A stretch of 64,000 bases of DNA, from assembly GCA_947498785.1 (NCBI GenBank), contig CANMLS010000012.1:1-64000 (forward strand), given 5' to 3'. Below, piece after piece: positions 1 through 9,073 of the stretch (position 1 is its first letter; each line of letters starts with the position of its first letter). The notes under the pieces are model-generated. The model had not been told where the DNA came from. It worked only from the letters and a program-made list of their open reading frames with translations, and did no database searches. A program made the translations under genes and the position numbers. This stretch comes from an uncultured Aquimarina sp. (GTDB lineage Bacteria; Bacteroidota; Bacteroidia; Flavobacteriales; Flavobacteriaceae).

Positions 1-82
1 AAATATAGATTTTTTCGCATTACTAAAGTGCTGCAATGAAATTGCAGGGTTTTTACCCGAATTTGAGACCAATAAAACTAAA

Positions 83-106
83 ATGGTAAGTCATTACACT
101 TACCAT
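83..106 (-). terminator. Terminator of the TonB receptor/DUF4249 operon
   Basis: A 9-bp perfect inverted repeat (ATGGTAAGT / ACTTACCAT) with a 6-nt loop. Read on the minus strand it is followed by a T-rich stretch and lies about 45 bases past the stop of the DUF4249 gene. A second short hairpin (CTGCAAT/ATTGCAG) is at 31-47. Confidence 0.6.
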
Positions 107-149
107 TAGCTATTACCTTTAATTTTTCTGTATGTAGTTTCTTCTATTA

Positions 150-992
150 CTAAAAATTCTTAATAAATTGAGCACTACTCTGAACACCAAAAAAACCTAA
201 AGCTCTCGTATTATTTGTCATGTTCATTATATTACCTGTCAGGTTAGCAGGTGGCGGTAAAAATAATTGACCTGGATCATCTTCACTTCCTGCATTGGTT
301 ATTTGATTTTCAAATTGTGCAAATTGATTTAAATAGAATTGATATGTATTAAAATTTAAATTAGAAATACTTACACGAACCTCTTTACCAACCGGGTTTG
401 TTGTAAACTCTGTAGAATCAAAAGTCGCATTGCTATTACCATTGAAAAGAACATCATTAGTAAGTTCAGTTACCTTAAGATCTAAAGAACCATTTCTATA
501 AAAAAGAAAATTAATTAAATAAAAATTAGTAGTATCAATTGGATCTGCAAAAATTACTCTATTCAAGTCATTTGTTATTTCAATATCATTTATTGTTATT
601 TCAGGTTTCAAAACTTCTTTATCCGAAATGAATAGAGTTCCATCTTCCAGTAATATTTCCACCCAGTATGCATTACCTATAACTGAAGTAATCATTTCAG
701 AACTTCTATACATCCCATTTACAATATCAAAAGAGTTAGTAATTAATTCATCATTACCATTAGAATCTTGGGTATATAACGAAATTTGAGCATCATTAAT
801 AGGGTTTAAACGTTGTTCTTCAATAGGAACCGTCTGTTGTATTCTAATATTTACATACTCAGTCCCATTGGTTAGGAAACCAGATATAAAAACTTTAGGT
901 TCAAAATTAGAGGTGTTCGGAATTTCACTAACACAACTTGTTAATACTAATACAGTCAAAAAGTATATTGATGTTTTATATATAGATTTCAT
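150..992 (-). CDS. DUF4249-family lipoprotein, TonB receptor partner
   Basis: 280-residue predicted lipoprotein. The N-terminus has a short hydrophobic signal ending in a lipobox (LTSC, Cys about residue 20), so the protein should be anchored to the outer membrane. The rest is beta-rich with no catalytic motif that I can see. The family (DUF4249) is typically encoded directly after a carboxypeptidase-regulatory-domain TonB receptor in Bacteroidota, and here the gap to the receptor stop is only 5 bases, so the two are co-transcribed. It probably helps the receptor bind or deliver its ligand. The ligand cannot be told from sequence; the FecI/FecR pair upstream points to iron complexes or another surface-sensed nutrient. 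Confidence 0.8.
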   Translation of the reverse strand: MKSIYKTSIYFLTVLVLTSCVSEIPNTSNFEPKVFISGFLTNGTEYVNIRIQQTVPIEEQRLNPINDAQISLYTQDSNGNDELITNSFDIVNGMYRSSEMITSVIGNAYWVEILLEDGTLFISDKEVLKPEITINDIEITNDLNRVIFADPIDTTNFYLINFLFYRNGSLDLKVTELTNDVLFNGNSNATFDSTEFTTNPVGKEVRVSISNLNFNTYQFYLNQFAQFENQITNAGSEDDPGQLFLPPPANLTGNIMNMTNNTRALGFFGVQSSAQFIKNF

Positions 993-997
993 AAGAT

Positions 998-3718
998 TTA
1001 GAATTTAAAGTTATAGGCTATAAAAGGTATTGGGGCACCAAATACCGAGAATTCAAATGTCTTAAGTTGATTGTTCTCAAAGGTTGAAAATACCGAAAAA
1101 GCATTTGGGCTACTATAAACATTATACACACCAAAGTTCCAGCTACCTTGCCATTTTGTATTTATATTCCCTGTTGGTTTATATGTAAAAGAAATGTCCA
1201 TTCTATGTGTATCTGGAATTCTAAAGGCATTCCTGTCAGAATAGGTCAAATAAGGATTACCATCAAAACTTAATCTACCCGTGGGCACTGTATTGGGTCT
1301 TCCTGTTTGGTAGGTGAAGAAAACACCTAAACCCCACTTTTTTCCTAAATCATAATTAACGGTAACGTTTAATAAATGAGGCCTATCATAGTTAGAGGGA
1401 TAATATTTTCCATTATTTATATTTTCTTCATTGAATTTGCTGGTTGTTTTTCGTTTGGCAACAGAATAGGTATAATTAAAATATCCTGTAAACCTTCCTC
1501 TGTTTTTATAAAATCCCAGCTCCAAACCATAAGCATATCCATCAGCAGGAAGCAACTGCGTTTCTATATTTTCATTTATAAATAAATCGGCTCCATTTTT
1601 ATATTCCACAAAATTCATGAAGGTTTTATAATAACTGTCTACTGTTAGGTTATATTTTTTATCTGGAGTATCATAAGCATAACCACCAGATATTTGATTT
1701 ACTTCAAGTGGTTTTATATGGGTTCCAGAAGGTTTCCATATATCGAATGGTAAAGCCGCAGCTGTATTTGAAATTAGATGGATGTATTGAAAGTTTCTGT
1801 TATACCCTAGCTTGAAGGCTTTACGGTCATTTATATTATATTTTAAAGAAAAACGAGGTTCAAATCCAGAATAACTTTTTATAAATTCTCCTTTTTTATA
1901 TTCTTTAACATCTGTAATGGTACTAGTAGTAATAGGAAAATCAGGATTATATGTAGCAACCGTATTTGCTCCCACATTTCCGAACCATGAATAGCGAATC
2001 CCTAAATTAAACGATAACTTATCCCATTTTTTCTCCATTTCATAATAAGGTGCTATTTCAATACCCTTGTCAATATCAAGATTTTCAGGATTTAATCCTG
2101 GCTCATCACTTGATAACTTTGCTGGGGTAAATCTATACAGGGTTTCGTTTATCCCGAATCTCATTTTTGTATTTGGATTAACATAGTAAGTAATATCTGG
2201 TTTTATAATCCAATTTTCTATACCTGAATTCCAATTAAATGTTCCTGCTCCATTCACAAACCCTCCATTATCATTTTGTGAAACCAAGGTATATTTATAA
2301 CTACTATATATAGCCGATAAATTCATGAATAGCTTATTGCTAAACAAATGATTCCAACGTAACGTAGCTGTAGCATTTTTCCATTTAAAATCAATATCTG
2401 AATTTAAACCATCAGAGGTTTCATCAACGTCACTGGTTTCTTTTAGTTTCATAACATCTGCTCCAAAATATCCAGATATATATAATCGGTTGTTTTCGTT
2501 AATGATCCAAGAAAGTTTGGTATTCAAATCATAAAAAAACAATTTTGAATCTTCAAATTCTCCACCTATTATTGGAAAAAAGAGGTCGAAATAAGATCTA
2601 CGTCCAGATATAAGAAAATTTAATTTTTCTTTTACCAAAGGGCCTTCTAAAGTTATCCTAGAGAATAAAGTGCCTAATCCACCTTCTCCTTTAAACATCT
2701 TAGTATTTCCGTCTTTTTGGCGAATGTCTAGCACCGATGAAGCTCTACCCCCAAATCTAGCTGGAATACTTCCTTTATACAAAGTCATGTCTTTTATGGC
2801 ATCTGCATTCACTACCGAAAAAAGCCCCCATAAATGAGATGAAACATACATAGGTGCTTCATCCAACAATACCAAATTTTGGTCTATATTTCCTCCTCGA
2901 ACATTAAACCCAGAAGTACCTTCTCCTATAGAGGACACCCCTGGTTGAGTCAATATAACTCGATTGATATCGGGTTCTCCAAAAAAAGCTGGCAATTGTT
3001 TAATATCAACTACTTTTAATTTATTCATGCCAGATAAAATGTTATGAACTTGACTTTTATTTTTGGTATCTGAGGTTATTACTACTTCATCAAGAGTATT
3101 TAAAGAAGGTTTCAATTCAAAGTTTCTTTTGATATCATCATTTAACTCTAAAATTTCATCTTTTGAAACATACCCTAAATACGAGATTTGTAATGTGTGT
3201 TTACCTTTTGGCAGCGTTAAGGAATAGAATCCATATTCATTAGTGGTAGTGCCTTTACTTTCCCCGACCGCAATAACATTTACTCCAAGCAATGTCTCTC
3301 CTGTAGTAACATCTTTAACAGTTCCGCTTATGGTATGGCTTTCATTTTGAGAGATTCGATTAGAAAGAATAACAATATTTTTCCTAAACTTATATTGGAT
3401 GCTTGTATCACTAAATAGTAAATCCAAGACTAATGTAATGTCTTTTTTAAGAACATTAATGCTGTATTTCTGGTTGCTATCTATTTCATCATTATTATAC
3501 ACAAAGTTATATTTGGTTTGGAATTCTATTTGACTCAAAATCGATTGTAAGGAAATATTATCATGTTTTAAGCTAACCTTATTTTGAGAAAAACTGGTAA
3601 CTGCTGTCAGTTGGAAACAGCATATTAGATACATTGTAAATGATAATTTCATTAAAAAAATACTTCTTTTTGAAATGTGTTTCTGTTTTAATGAAACAGT
3701 GATTTGTTTTATTTTCAT
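998..3718 (-). CDS. TonB-dependent outer-membrane receptor (FecA/SusC-like)
   Basis: 906-residue transducing receptor. In order: signal segment (about 20-45), an STN signalling domain (about 50-115), a carboxypeptidase-regulatory-like beta sandwich (about 130-205, ISGTV...GVNV...YGFYSL), a plug (about 225-335, FNVRGGNIDQ and ARFGGRASSV) and a beta-barrel that ends in aromatic F-K-F. The STN domain implies contact with the periplasmic part of the FecR-like protein encoded just upstream, so ligand binding should activate the ECF sigma factor. It lies between fecR-like and DUF4249 genes on one strand. Substrate is unknown; ferric siderophore, sugar or peptide are all possible. Confidence 0.88.
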   Translation of the reverse strand: MKIKQITVSLKQKHISKRSIFLMKLSFTMYLICCFQLTAVTSFSQNKVSLKHDNISLQSILSQIEFQTKYNFVYNNDEIDSNQKYSINVLKKDITLVLDLLFSDTSIQYKFRKNIVILSNRISQNESHTISGTVKDVTTGETLLGVNVIAVGESKGTTTNEYGFYSLTLPKGKHTLQISYLGYVSKDEILELNDDIKRNFELKPSLNTLDEVVITSDTKNKSQVHNILSGMNKLKVVDIKQLPAFFGEPDINRVILTQPGVSSIGEGTSGFNVRGGNIDQNLVLLDEAPMYVSSHLWGLFSVVNADAIKDMTLYKGSIPARFGGRASSVLDIRQKDGNTKMFKGEGGLGTLFSRITLEGPLVKEKLNFLISGRRSYFDLFFPIIGGEFEDSKLFFYDLNTKLSWIINENNRLYISGYFGADVMKLKETSDVDETSDGLNSDIDFKWKNATATLRWNHLFSNKLFMNLSAIYSSYKYTLVSQNDNGGFVNGAGTFNWNSGIENWIIKPDITYYVNPNTKMRFGINETLYRFTPAKLSSDEPGLNPENLDIDKGIEIAPYYEMEKKWDKLSFNLGIRYSWFGNVGANTVATYNPDFPITTSTITDVKEYKKGEFIKSYSGFEPRFSLKYNINDRKAFKLGYNRNFQYIHLISNTAAALPFDIWKPSGTHIKPLEVNQISGGYAYDTPDKKYNLTVDSYYKTFMNFVEYKNGADLFINENIETQLLPADGYAYGLELGFYKNRGRFTGYFNYTYSVAKRKTTSKFNEENINNGKYYPSNYDRPHLLNVTVNYDLGKKWGLGVFFTYQTGRPNTVPTGRLSFDGNPYLTYSDRNAFRIPDTHRMDISFTYKPTGNINTKWQGSWNFGVYNVYSSPNAFSVFSTFENNQLKTFEFSVFGAPIPFIAYNFKF

Positions 3719-3776
3719 AAATTTGATTGTTGTTAATTATACTAATCTTAGGCGATTGGTTTATTGACACGAACAG

Positions 3777-3808
3777 GTGGGAAAGCGGCAATTTTCCCAC
3801 TTTTTTTA
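3777..3808. terminator. Hairpin between fecR-like and receptor genes
   Basis: GTGGGAAA-N8-TTTCCCAC followed by T7 on the plus strand. It sits immediately after the FecR-like stop codon, between that gene and the receptor. On the minus strand it has no T-run after it, so for the operon it may act as an mRNA stabiliser or partial attenuator rather than a full terminator. Confidence 0.5.
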
Positions 3809-4780
3809 TTTAATTATCCACTCATTTGTTTGTTTATTTAGGTTAAACTTAAAATCTTTAGAAGCTTTAAGGACTTCTAAAATCTCTTCTATTGGCGTTG
3901 TTTTATCAAAAACAGCTGTAAATCTAGATTCGGTAATTTCCTTATTTTCAAATACAAGGGTAACATTCAACTGACCTCTTAAGTCATCGGCAATATTTTT
4001 AAAGGACATATTTTCAAATCGAATTTTACCTTCTTTCCAAGTTAAAACAGTTTCCTTATTATGAATTGTTGTTTTTATTGGTTTTCCATTAACTTTATGA
4101 ATACTAAGCTTATCGTTTGGAAGCATTATAATTTTCTCATTAAAATAGTTTTTTGACGATACCTCTACTTTTCCCGTTAACAGTGTAGTTTCTAAATAGG
4201 TGTTTTCTGGGTAAGCCTTAACATTAAAGCTAGTACCTATAGCTTTTACAATAACCTTATCTGGTGTCTCTACTGTAAAAGAATGCATTTTATCTTTGGC
4301 AACATCAAAAAAAGCTTCACCATCTAATTGAATGGTTCTCTGATCATTTTTTTTGTATGAAATTTTACTTCCAGCATTTAACCAAACCACAGAACCGTCT
4401 GAAAGAGCAATTTTTCTTTCTTCTCCATAATTAGTTTCTATAATAATTTTATTGCTAGATAAGCTTTGATACCCAACTCCTGCAATTGAGATAAACAACA
4501 CAATTGTCACTGCGTATTTTAAATATTTTTGAATTCTATTACTCTTCACATTTGCTGGAGCTATAACCTCAAAAAATTTGGTTTTCTCTGCTTCGACATC
4601 AATATTATCACTGGACAGATTTTTCCCTGTTAAACTATAAAGCTTAACAATCGAATTAAAACGATATTCGTCAAAATCATTTGAATTTTTCCAATTTTCA
4701 ACTTTTATTCGGGTAGTTTTATCTGCACTTTTGGAAACGTAAGCCCAAATCTCTACATCTTCAACTATATTGTATTTCAT
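3806..4780 (-). CDS. FecR-family anti-sigma factor / transducer
   Basis: 324-residue inner-membrane regulator. An N-terminal cytosolic part (1-85) would hold the sigma factor, one transmembrane helix follows (about 86-108), then a periplasmic FecR domain (about 118-215, with the TNYGEERKIALSDGSVVWLNAGS signature) and a C-terminal DUF4974 domain (about 250-322) that recognises the receptor STN domain. It is typical of Bacteroidota FecR proteins in length and order. The gene is 52 bases after the sigma factor and 87 bases before the receptor, a standard surface-signalling cassette. Confidence 0.9.
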   Translation of the reverse strand: MKYNIVEDVEIWAYVSKSADKTTRIKVENWKNSNDFDEYRFNSIVKLYSLTGKNLSSDNIDVEAEKTKFFEVIAPANVKSNRIQKYLKYAVTIVLFISIAGVGYQSLSSNKIIIETNYGEERKIALSDGSVVWLNAGSKISYKKNDQRTIQLDGEAFFDVAKDKMHSFTVETPDKVIVKAIGTSFNVKAYPENTYLETTLLTGKVEVSSKNYFNEKIIMLPNDKLSIHKVNGKPIKTTIHNKETVLTWKEGKIRFENMSFKNIADDLRGQLNVTLVFENKEITESRFTAVFDKTTPIEEILEVLKASKDFKFNLNKQTNEWIIK

Positions 4781-4832
4781 AATAGGTATTTTACTATAAG
4801 ACGCTTGCCAGATAGTAGTACCCTATTTTTAT

Positions 4833-5339
4833 CTACAAATAGTCTTTTAATTTTTTTCGGAAAGTCTGTAACGCTTTTGACACATGAGATTCTACAGTTT
4901 TAACAGATATGCTTTTTAGAGAGGCAATTTCTGGATATGTAAGCCCTTTATTTCTAGATAATTTGAATATCTCTGAAGTTTTAGGGTCTAGTGAATTGTA
5001 AATATTGTCTATTTCTTTTTCTAATTCCCATTTGCTATCGATGTCAACTGCAAATTCAGTATTTAGTTTATATAGATTGAAATGTTTTTCTTGGGTTTGT
5101 TTTTTTCTATGATTATCGATAATCTTATTTTTCAAGACTGTAATCAGATAAGACTCTATAGAGCGCTCATCATCTTTGATATTCTCAATGTTTTCCCAAA
5201 GTTTAATAAATGTTTCCTGTACAAGTCCTTCAGCAATATTTCTATGATTAACTACTTTAAAGGCATAATTAAAAAGTCTTTTATAGTACTTGTCGAATAA
5301 CGTCGAGAACAGTTTTTTCTTAATACTTATTGACTTCAT
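4833..5339 (-). CDS. ECF RNA polymerase sigma factor (FecI-like, sigma-70 family)
   Basis: 168 residues with sigma region 2 (about 14-75, containing LFNYAFKVVNHRNIAEG and QETFIKLWENI) and region 4 (about 115-165, with the SVKTVESHVSKALQ helix-turn-helix). It should direct RNA polymerase to the receptor operon once released by the FecR-like protein next to it. It is first gene of the minus-strand cassette, preceded by a long gene-free region. No clear ECF promoter could be identified by eye. Confidence 0.88.
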   Translation of the reverse strand: MKSISIKKKLFSTLFDKYYKRLFNYAFKVVNHRNIAEGLVQETFIKLWENIENIKDDERSIESYLITVLKNKIIDNHRKKQTQEKHFNLYKLNTEFAVDIDSKWELEKEIDNIYNSLDPKTSEIFKLSRNKGLTYPEIASLKSISVKTVESHVSKALQTFRKKLKDYL

Positions 5340-6031
5340 TTATTAGTCACCTAACTTCATATAGAAAAATTAATAAACTAGATTGTAGCATAAATTAATT
5401 TCTGTTTATGAGAATTCATTTATATATTTTTTTTCAATGCATAAAGCTATAAAATATTGTCAATTATAATTTAATTAGAGATGAATTACTTTTGAAAGTT
5501 TTTTACCTCCTTATAAAAATTCTTCTGCAATATGGATATAGTTTTTAGTTTTCAAATATTATAATTTATCTAAAAGAGAAAAAACACTGCATTTTGCTCT
5601 CTCTGAACTGTGTCCAGAAATGTTTTTCTTGACATTATAGAGTTATATTGAAATACTTGTACATCTTTTTTTTAAATGTTTAGAATTAATCTAACTCCTT
5701 ATGCATTTAAGAAGCATACTAGGAAAAAACGTCAATTCGATTGTTTTGTCGTAATGAAATGAAGATAAAATGTATCGAAAATAGTTTTTTTTAGTCGACA
5801 ATCTCATTCTTGATACACTTTTCCTAAAGTCAAAGCACTCGATTTGACGGATTTTGGTTAAAAAATGTCTAAATGCATAACGAGGTTAATTTACAATTAA
5901 AGGTTATTGTATTTGTAATGATATCGAACCTAATTTGCTCTATATATTTATGTCATAGTTTGGTATAAATATTTTGTATAGAGATTCCTTTATTAAACCC
6001 TTGGGTTATGTTATCTGCTTTTAATACGGCA
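5340..6031. other. Gene-free region before the MarR gene
   Basis: About 690 AT-rich bases without a convincing coding frame. The main content is the nested inverted repeat at 5699-5880, listed separately. The left part should hold the promoter of the sigma factor gene. Confidence 0.5.
5699..5880. repeat. 182-bp nested inverted repeat, MITE- or REP-like
   Basis: The outer ends are perfect 11-bp inverted repeats TTATGCATTTA (5699-5709) and its complement (5870-5880). Inside them lies a second pair, CGTCAATTCGATTG (5730-5743) against CACTCGATTTGACG (5836-5849; 12 of 14 match). A further imperfect pair is ATGTATCGA (about 5771) with TTGATACA (about 5812). The whole can fold into one long hairpin. 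CGTCAATTCGA-type palindromes are, from memory, common between genes in flavobacterial genomes. No target-site duplication is clear. Confidence 0.55.
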
Positions 6032-6071
6032 ATGATTAATTATTAATCATTATATTTGTTGCAACAAATAT
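6032..6071 (+). promoter_or_regulatory. marR promoter with two palindromic operators
   Basis: TATATTTG (6051-6058) matches the Bacteroidota -7 consensus TAnnTTTG. It overlaps a 20-bp perfect palindrome, ATATTTGTTGCAACAAATAT (6052-6071). Directly upstream is another perfect palindrome, ATGATTAAT-T-ATTAATCAT (6032-6050). The 16-bp core ATTTGTTGCAACAAAT recurs, with only the two central bases changed, at 6560-6575, which argues for binding by the MarR protein encoded here. Confidence 0.65.
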
Positions 6072-6086
6072 TGTTTTGGAAAGCAT

Positions 6087-6542
6087 ATGGAATTAGATAA
6101 AATTGTAGACATAGAGCAAATAAAAAAAGATATCACTCCTAGAGAGAAGGTTGTAGCCAATATTCAGGTTAGAGGCAACCGTTTCTTTTCATTGTTTGCA
6201 AAACATCTTAAACCTTATGAAATTAGTGAGGTACAGTTTAATGTACTTAAAATACTAAACACCAAACATCCTGAACCATTACCTGTTGGAGAAATTTCAA
6301 AACTCCTAATAAGTCAGGCATCCGACGTTACAAGAATTATAGATAGAATGCTTAAAAAAGGATTGGTAAATAGAGAAATACCTCAAAAGAATAGACGAAC
6401 GGTTTTGATTTCTTTGACAGAAGAAGGGTTTAAAAAAATTGAGGAAACAAAAAATGTGGTTAATGAAGTCGTAAGAACTACAAATGTCTGGTCCGATGAA
6501 GAAGTTGATATTTTAAATAAACTTATGGATAAACTAGTGTAA
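6087..6542 (+). CDS. MarR-family transcriptional regulator
   Basis: 151-residue winged-helix repressor. The DNA-binding part is about 45-115, with the recognition segment near SQASDVTRIIDRMLKKGLVNRE and a wing at PQKNRRTVLISLTEEG. MarR proteins act as dimers on palindromes and are released by small phenolic or drug-like ligands. Perfect palindromes with a shared core lie in its own promoter and between it and the next gene, so it probably represses itself and the downstream secreted-protein/MFS pair. Confidence 0.85.
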   Translation: MELDKIVDIEQIKKDITPREKVVANIQVRGNRFFSLFAKHLKPYEISEVQFNVLKILNTKHPEPLPVGEISKLLISQASDVTRIIDRMLKKGLVNREIPQKNRRTVLISLTEEGFKKIEETKNVVNEVVRTTNVWSDEEVDILNKLMDKLV

Positions 6543-6555
6543 AAAAAATTTACTC

Positions 6556-6579
6556 CAACATTTGTTTAAACAAATGTTG
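6556..6579 (+). promoter_or_regulatory. 24-bp perfect palindrome, probable MarR operator
   Basis: CAACATTTGTTTAAACAAATGTTG reads the same on both strands. Its inner 16 bases (ATTTGTT-TA-AACAAAT) match the marR promoter palindrome except at the two central bases. It sits 14 bases after the marR stop and 21 bases before the next start, so it fits an operator for the 6601-8492 gene pair. Confidence 0.6.
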
Positions 6580-6600
6580 TTTAAACCTTAATATAAAATT

Positions 6601-7233
6601 ATGAAAGAGATTAAAATATGTATGATATTGATTCTGGCATTTATTTGTTGTAACAAAATAATGGCTCAAAATCCTCCTATACCAGTAGAAATTTTTGCAG
6701 GAAATAGAGCACTATCATACCAGCACGTAATCAACAAAAATGTATTTGAGGGACGATTCAACTTTTTTAACATTACCTCCTTTGATGCCGAATACAAAGA
6801 AGAACCAAGAAATGTATATCTCATCTCCAGTATGCTATCTTATAATATTGGTAAAGGTTTTTCTGCAGGCTTAGGTGGTGAAATACAAAGACCGGGGGCT
6901 TTTGTTTTTGTAGGAGCACAATATGCATATGCTACAGATCAACTACTGTTTGTTCTATTTCCTTCAGTAAATCTCAATGGATATATGCAATACTCTCAAT
7001 TTGCTTTATTAGAGTATCGGCCTAAAATTAATGAAAATTACAGAGGATACTTTAAAATCCAATTACTTGTGACTACCGATTTTGATAATTATGACAGAGG
7101 GTATCAACAACTTAGGCTGGGATTACAAAGACAAAATATTCAGTTTGGATTAGCGGCCAATTTTGACCAATTTAATTCTAATGCTATTACAACGAATAAT
7201 TTTGGTGTTTTTGTTAGAGCATTGTTTTTTTAA
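6601..7233 (+). CDS. Secreted beta-rich protein of unknown function
   Basis: 210 residues with a signal peptide (hydrophobic 6-20, cleavage after MAQ). The mature part is rich in alternating hydrophobic/aromatic strands (GKGFSAGLGGEIQ, LLFVLFPSVNLN, GVFVRALFF) and ends in aromatic residues, as outer-membrane barrel proteins do. It may be a small porin-like or periplasmic barrel protein. It lies between marR and an MFS pump and shares the presumed MarR operator. I do not recognise the family. Confidence 0.6.
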   Translation: MKEIKICMILILAFICCNKIMAQNPPIPVEIFAGNRALSYQHVINKNVFEGRFNFFNITSFDAEYKEEPRNVYLISSMLSYNIGKGFSAGLGGEIQRPGAFVFVGAQYAYATDQLLFVLFPSVNLNGYMQYSQFALLEYRPKINENYRGYFKIQLLVTTDFDNYDRGYQQLRLGLQRQNIQFGLAANFDQFNSNAITTNNFGVFVRALFF

Positions 7234-7253
7234 TTAACAAAAATTAGATAGAA

Positions 7254-8492
7254 ATGGAGGAGATAATATATAATTTTTCTAAGAAATCAAAAGTATCTGA
7301 ATTTGAATTTATAGCTTTAATGGCTTTTTTAATGGCCAATGTAGCTTTATCTATTGACGCTTTATTGCCTGGTTTAACAGATATAGGTAAATCGTTAAAT
7401 ATCTTTGAAAATTCTAACCTACAACTCATCATAACTATGATTTTTATGGGTCTGGGGTTTGGAGAATTAATTTTTGGAACGCTCTCTGATAGCTTTGGAC
7501 GGAAACCCATAGTATATTTAGGTGTAGGTATATTTATATTAGCAAGTATTATTAGTGCAACTGCTATCAATATAGAAATGATGCTTTTGGGAAGAGTCTT
7601 ACAAGGAGTTGGTCTTTCAGCACCAAGAACAGTAAGTATTGCCATAATAAGAGATTCTTATCAAGGTAATCATATGGCAAAAATAATGTCTTTTATTTCA
7701 GCAATATTTATCTTAATTCCTATGATTGCTCCAATGATAGGTTTAATCATTTTAGAGGTTTTTAATTGGCAGGCTATTTTTTATTTTCAGATATTATTTG
7801 TAGTGATAACAATACTATGGTTTAAATACAGACAGCAAGAAACATTGTCTAAAAAGAAACGTATAAAATTATCAAAAAAACTATTTACAAATGGTTTAAG
7901 AGAGTTTGTGAAGTATAAACAAACATTAATTTACACAGTAATAGCAGGTTTCATGGAAGGTGTTTTCATTCTTTACTTAAGTACTTCCAAACAAATTTTT
8001 CAAGATCAATATCACCTTATAAAAGAATTCCCTTATGTTTTCGCCGCCTTATCTTTTGTTTTTGGAATTTCTACCTTCTTAAATGGGAGCTTGGTTATAA
8101 AGTATGGGATGCACAATTTAGTAACTATATCTCTATACTTATTCTCTTTTACATCGTTAATCTATTTACTTTCTTTTTATAATTCAGAAAATCCAGATAT
8201 AATTATATTGATGTCTTTTCTTTTTTTTCAGTTTTTATTCTTGGGGTTTATTTTTGGAAACTTAAGTGCTTTAGCCATGCAACCTATTGGACATATTGCA
8301 GGTATAGGTGCAGCAATATTTAGCTTCGTTTCAATGATTTTAGGTGTAATTATAGCAAATTTTGCAGGTAAATATATATCCACTACAGCCTTTCCTTTAT
8401 TTGGTACATTCTTTGGAACAAGTTTTGTTGCTTTAATTTTATTGAATATTATAATTATAAATAAGCGAAAATCAAAAAATTTCAATTATTAA
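7254..8492 (+). CDS. MFS transporter, Bcr/CflA-type drug efflux
   Basis: 412 residues with about 12 membrane helices. The first half carries motif A (GTLSDSFGRKPIVYLGV, about residues 75-95) and the following LLGRVLQGVG/SIAIIRDSY stretch typical of the Bcr/CflA drug:proton antiporter branch (DHA1, 12 helices). Proteins of this group export bicyclomycin, chloramphenicol or similar compounds. The gene is 20 bases after the secreted-protein gene and seems to be the main target of the MarR regulator. Confidence 0.85.
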   Translation: MEEIIYNFSKKSKVSEFEFIALMAFLMANVALSIDALLPGLTDIGKSLNIFENSNLQLIITMIFMGLGFGELIFGTLSDSFGRKPIVYLGVGIFILASIISATAINIEMMLLGRVLQGVGLSAPRTVSIAIIRDSYQGNHMAKIMSFISAIFILIPMIAPMIGLIILEVFNWQAIFYFQILFVVITILWFKYRQQETLSKKKRIKLSKKLFTNGLREFVKYKQTLIYTVIAGFMEGVFILYLSTSKQIFQDQYHLIKEFPYVFAALSFVFGISTFLNGSLVIKYGMHNLVTISLYLFSFTSLIYLLSFYNSENPDIIILMSFLFFQFLFLGFIFGNLSALAMQPIGHIAGIGAAIFSFVSMILGVIIANFAGKYISTTAFPLFGTFFGTSFVALILLNIIIINKRKSKNFNY

Positions 8493-8501
8493 AATAAAAT
8501 A

Positions 8502-8536
8502 TAAGAGGCCGAATTATAATAATTCGACCTCTATAT
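8502..8536 (+). terminator. Terminator after the MFS gene
   Basis: GAGGCCGAATT-N5-AATTCGACCTC forms an 11-bp stem with one G-U pair, starting about 10 bases past the MFS stop. The tail is only weakly T-rich. Confidence 0.5.
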
Positions 8537-8559
8537 ATTAATCGTAAGAATACTATTGA

Positions 8560-8664
8560 TTATAATTCAGGAGCATCTGGTATTATTTGGTCTTCATCTA
8601 CAAAATAAGGTCCATCCCAAGAAGATGGTAATTGACGAACACTATTACAACTATCTAAGTGATA
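8560..8664 (-). pseudogene. C-terminal remnant of a small protein
   Basis: The minus strand encodes an open stretch reading LDSCNSVRQL...PYFVDEDQIIPDAPEL before a stop, but two in-frame stops lie just upstream (at 8665-8670) and there is no start codon. The acidic, Pro-rich tail reads like real protein. It may be the end of a short secreted peptide or lipoprotein whose front was lost. A TACGG-N4-CCGTA site about 230 bases upstream resembles the one before the small lipoprotein at 12194-12349. Confidence 0.35.
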
Positions 8665-8892
8665 TTATCAGGAATCTTAAATATTATTACCTTGAGTGCT
8701 AATCTTTATAAGATGAGCATCTCATTTTTCAAATCTATCGATTTCTTATGAAAAATTTAAAACAGTATTAGTCGATTACCTCTCTGTATAATGAAATTAG
8801 TCTTAATCACATTCGTCCCATTTACAAACTAATATTAACGACTACTAGTTGTAAAGCATTGAATTTTAATTTTTAAAAATAAATAAATATTA

Positions 8893-8906
8893 TACGGGAA
8901 ACCGTA
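8893..8906. promoter_or_regulatory. TACGG-N4-CCGTA inverted repeat (copy 1)
   Basis: TACGG-GAAA-CCGTA. The same half-sites and spacing occur at 12526-12539. The two copies bracket the kinase/response regulator/lipoprotein genes. NarL/LuxR-type regulators commonly bind TACnnnT-type inverted heptamers, so the response regulator at 9430-10098 is the natural candidate binder. Confidence 0.4.
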
Positions 8907-9073
8907 AAAATATAAAACCTTCTTACTATATTGTGCTTTAGGAATATAAAAGCATTATTTCTGTAAGAATATACACACGTCCTTGGTTATATATCGTTCA
9001 AAAAGACTTCGTTTTTTTTGAATGATTTGTTTACATAAAAATGGTTGATTTTATTAGATCAATCGTTATTCAG

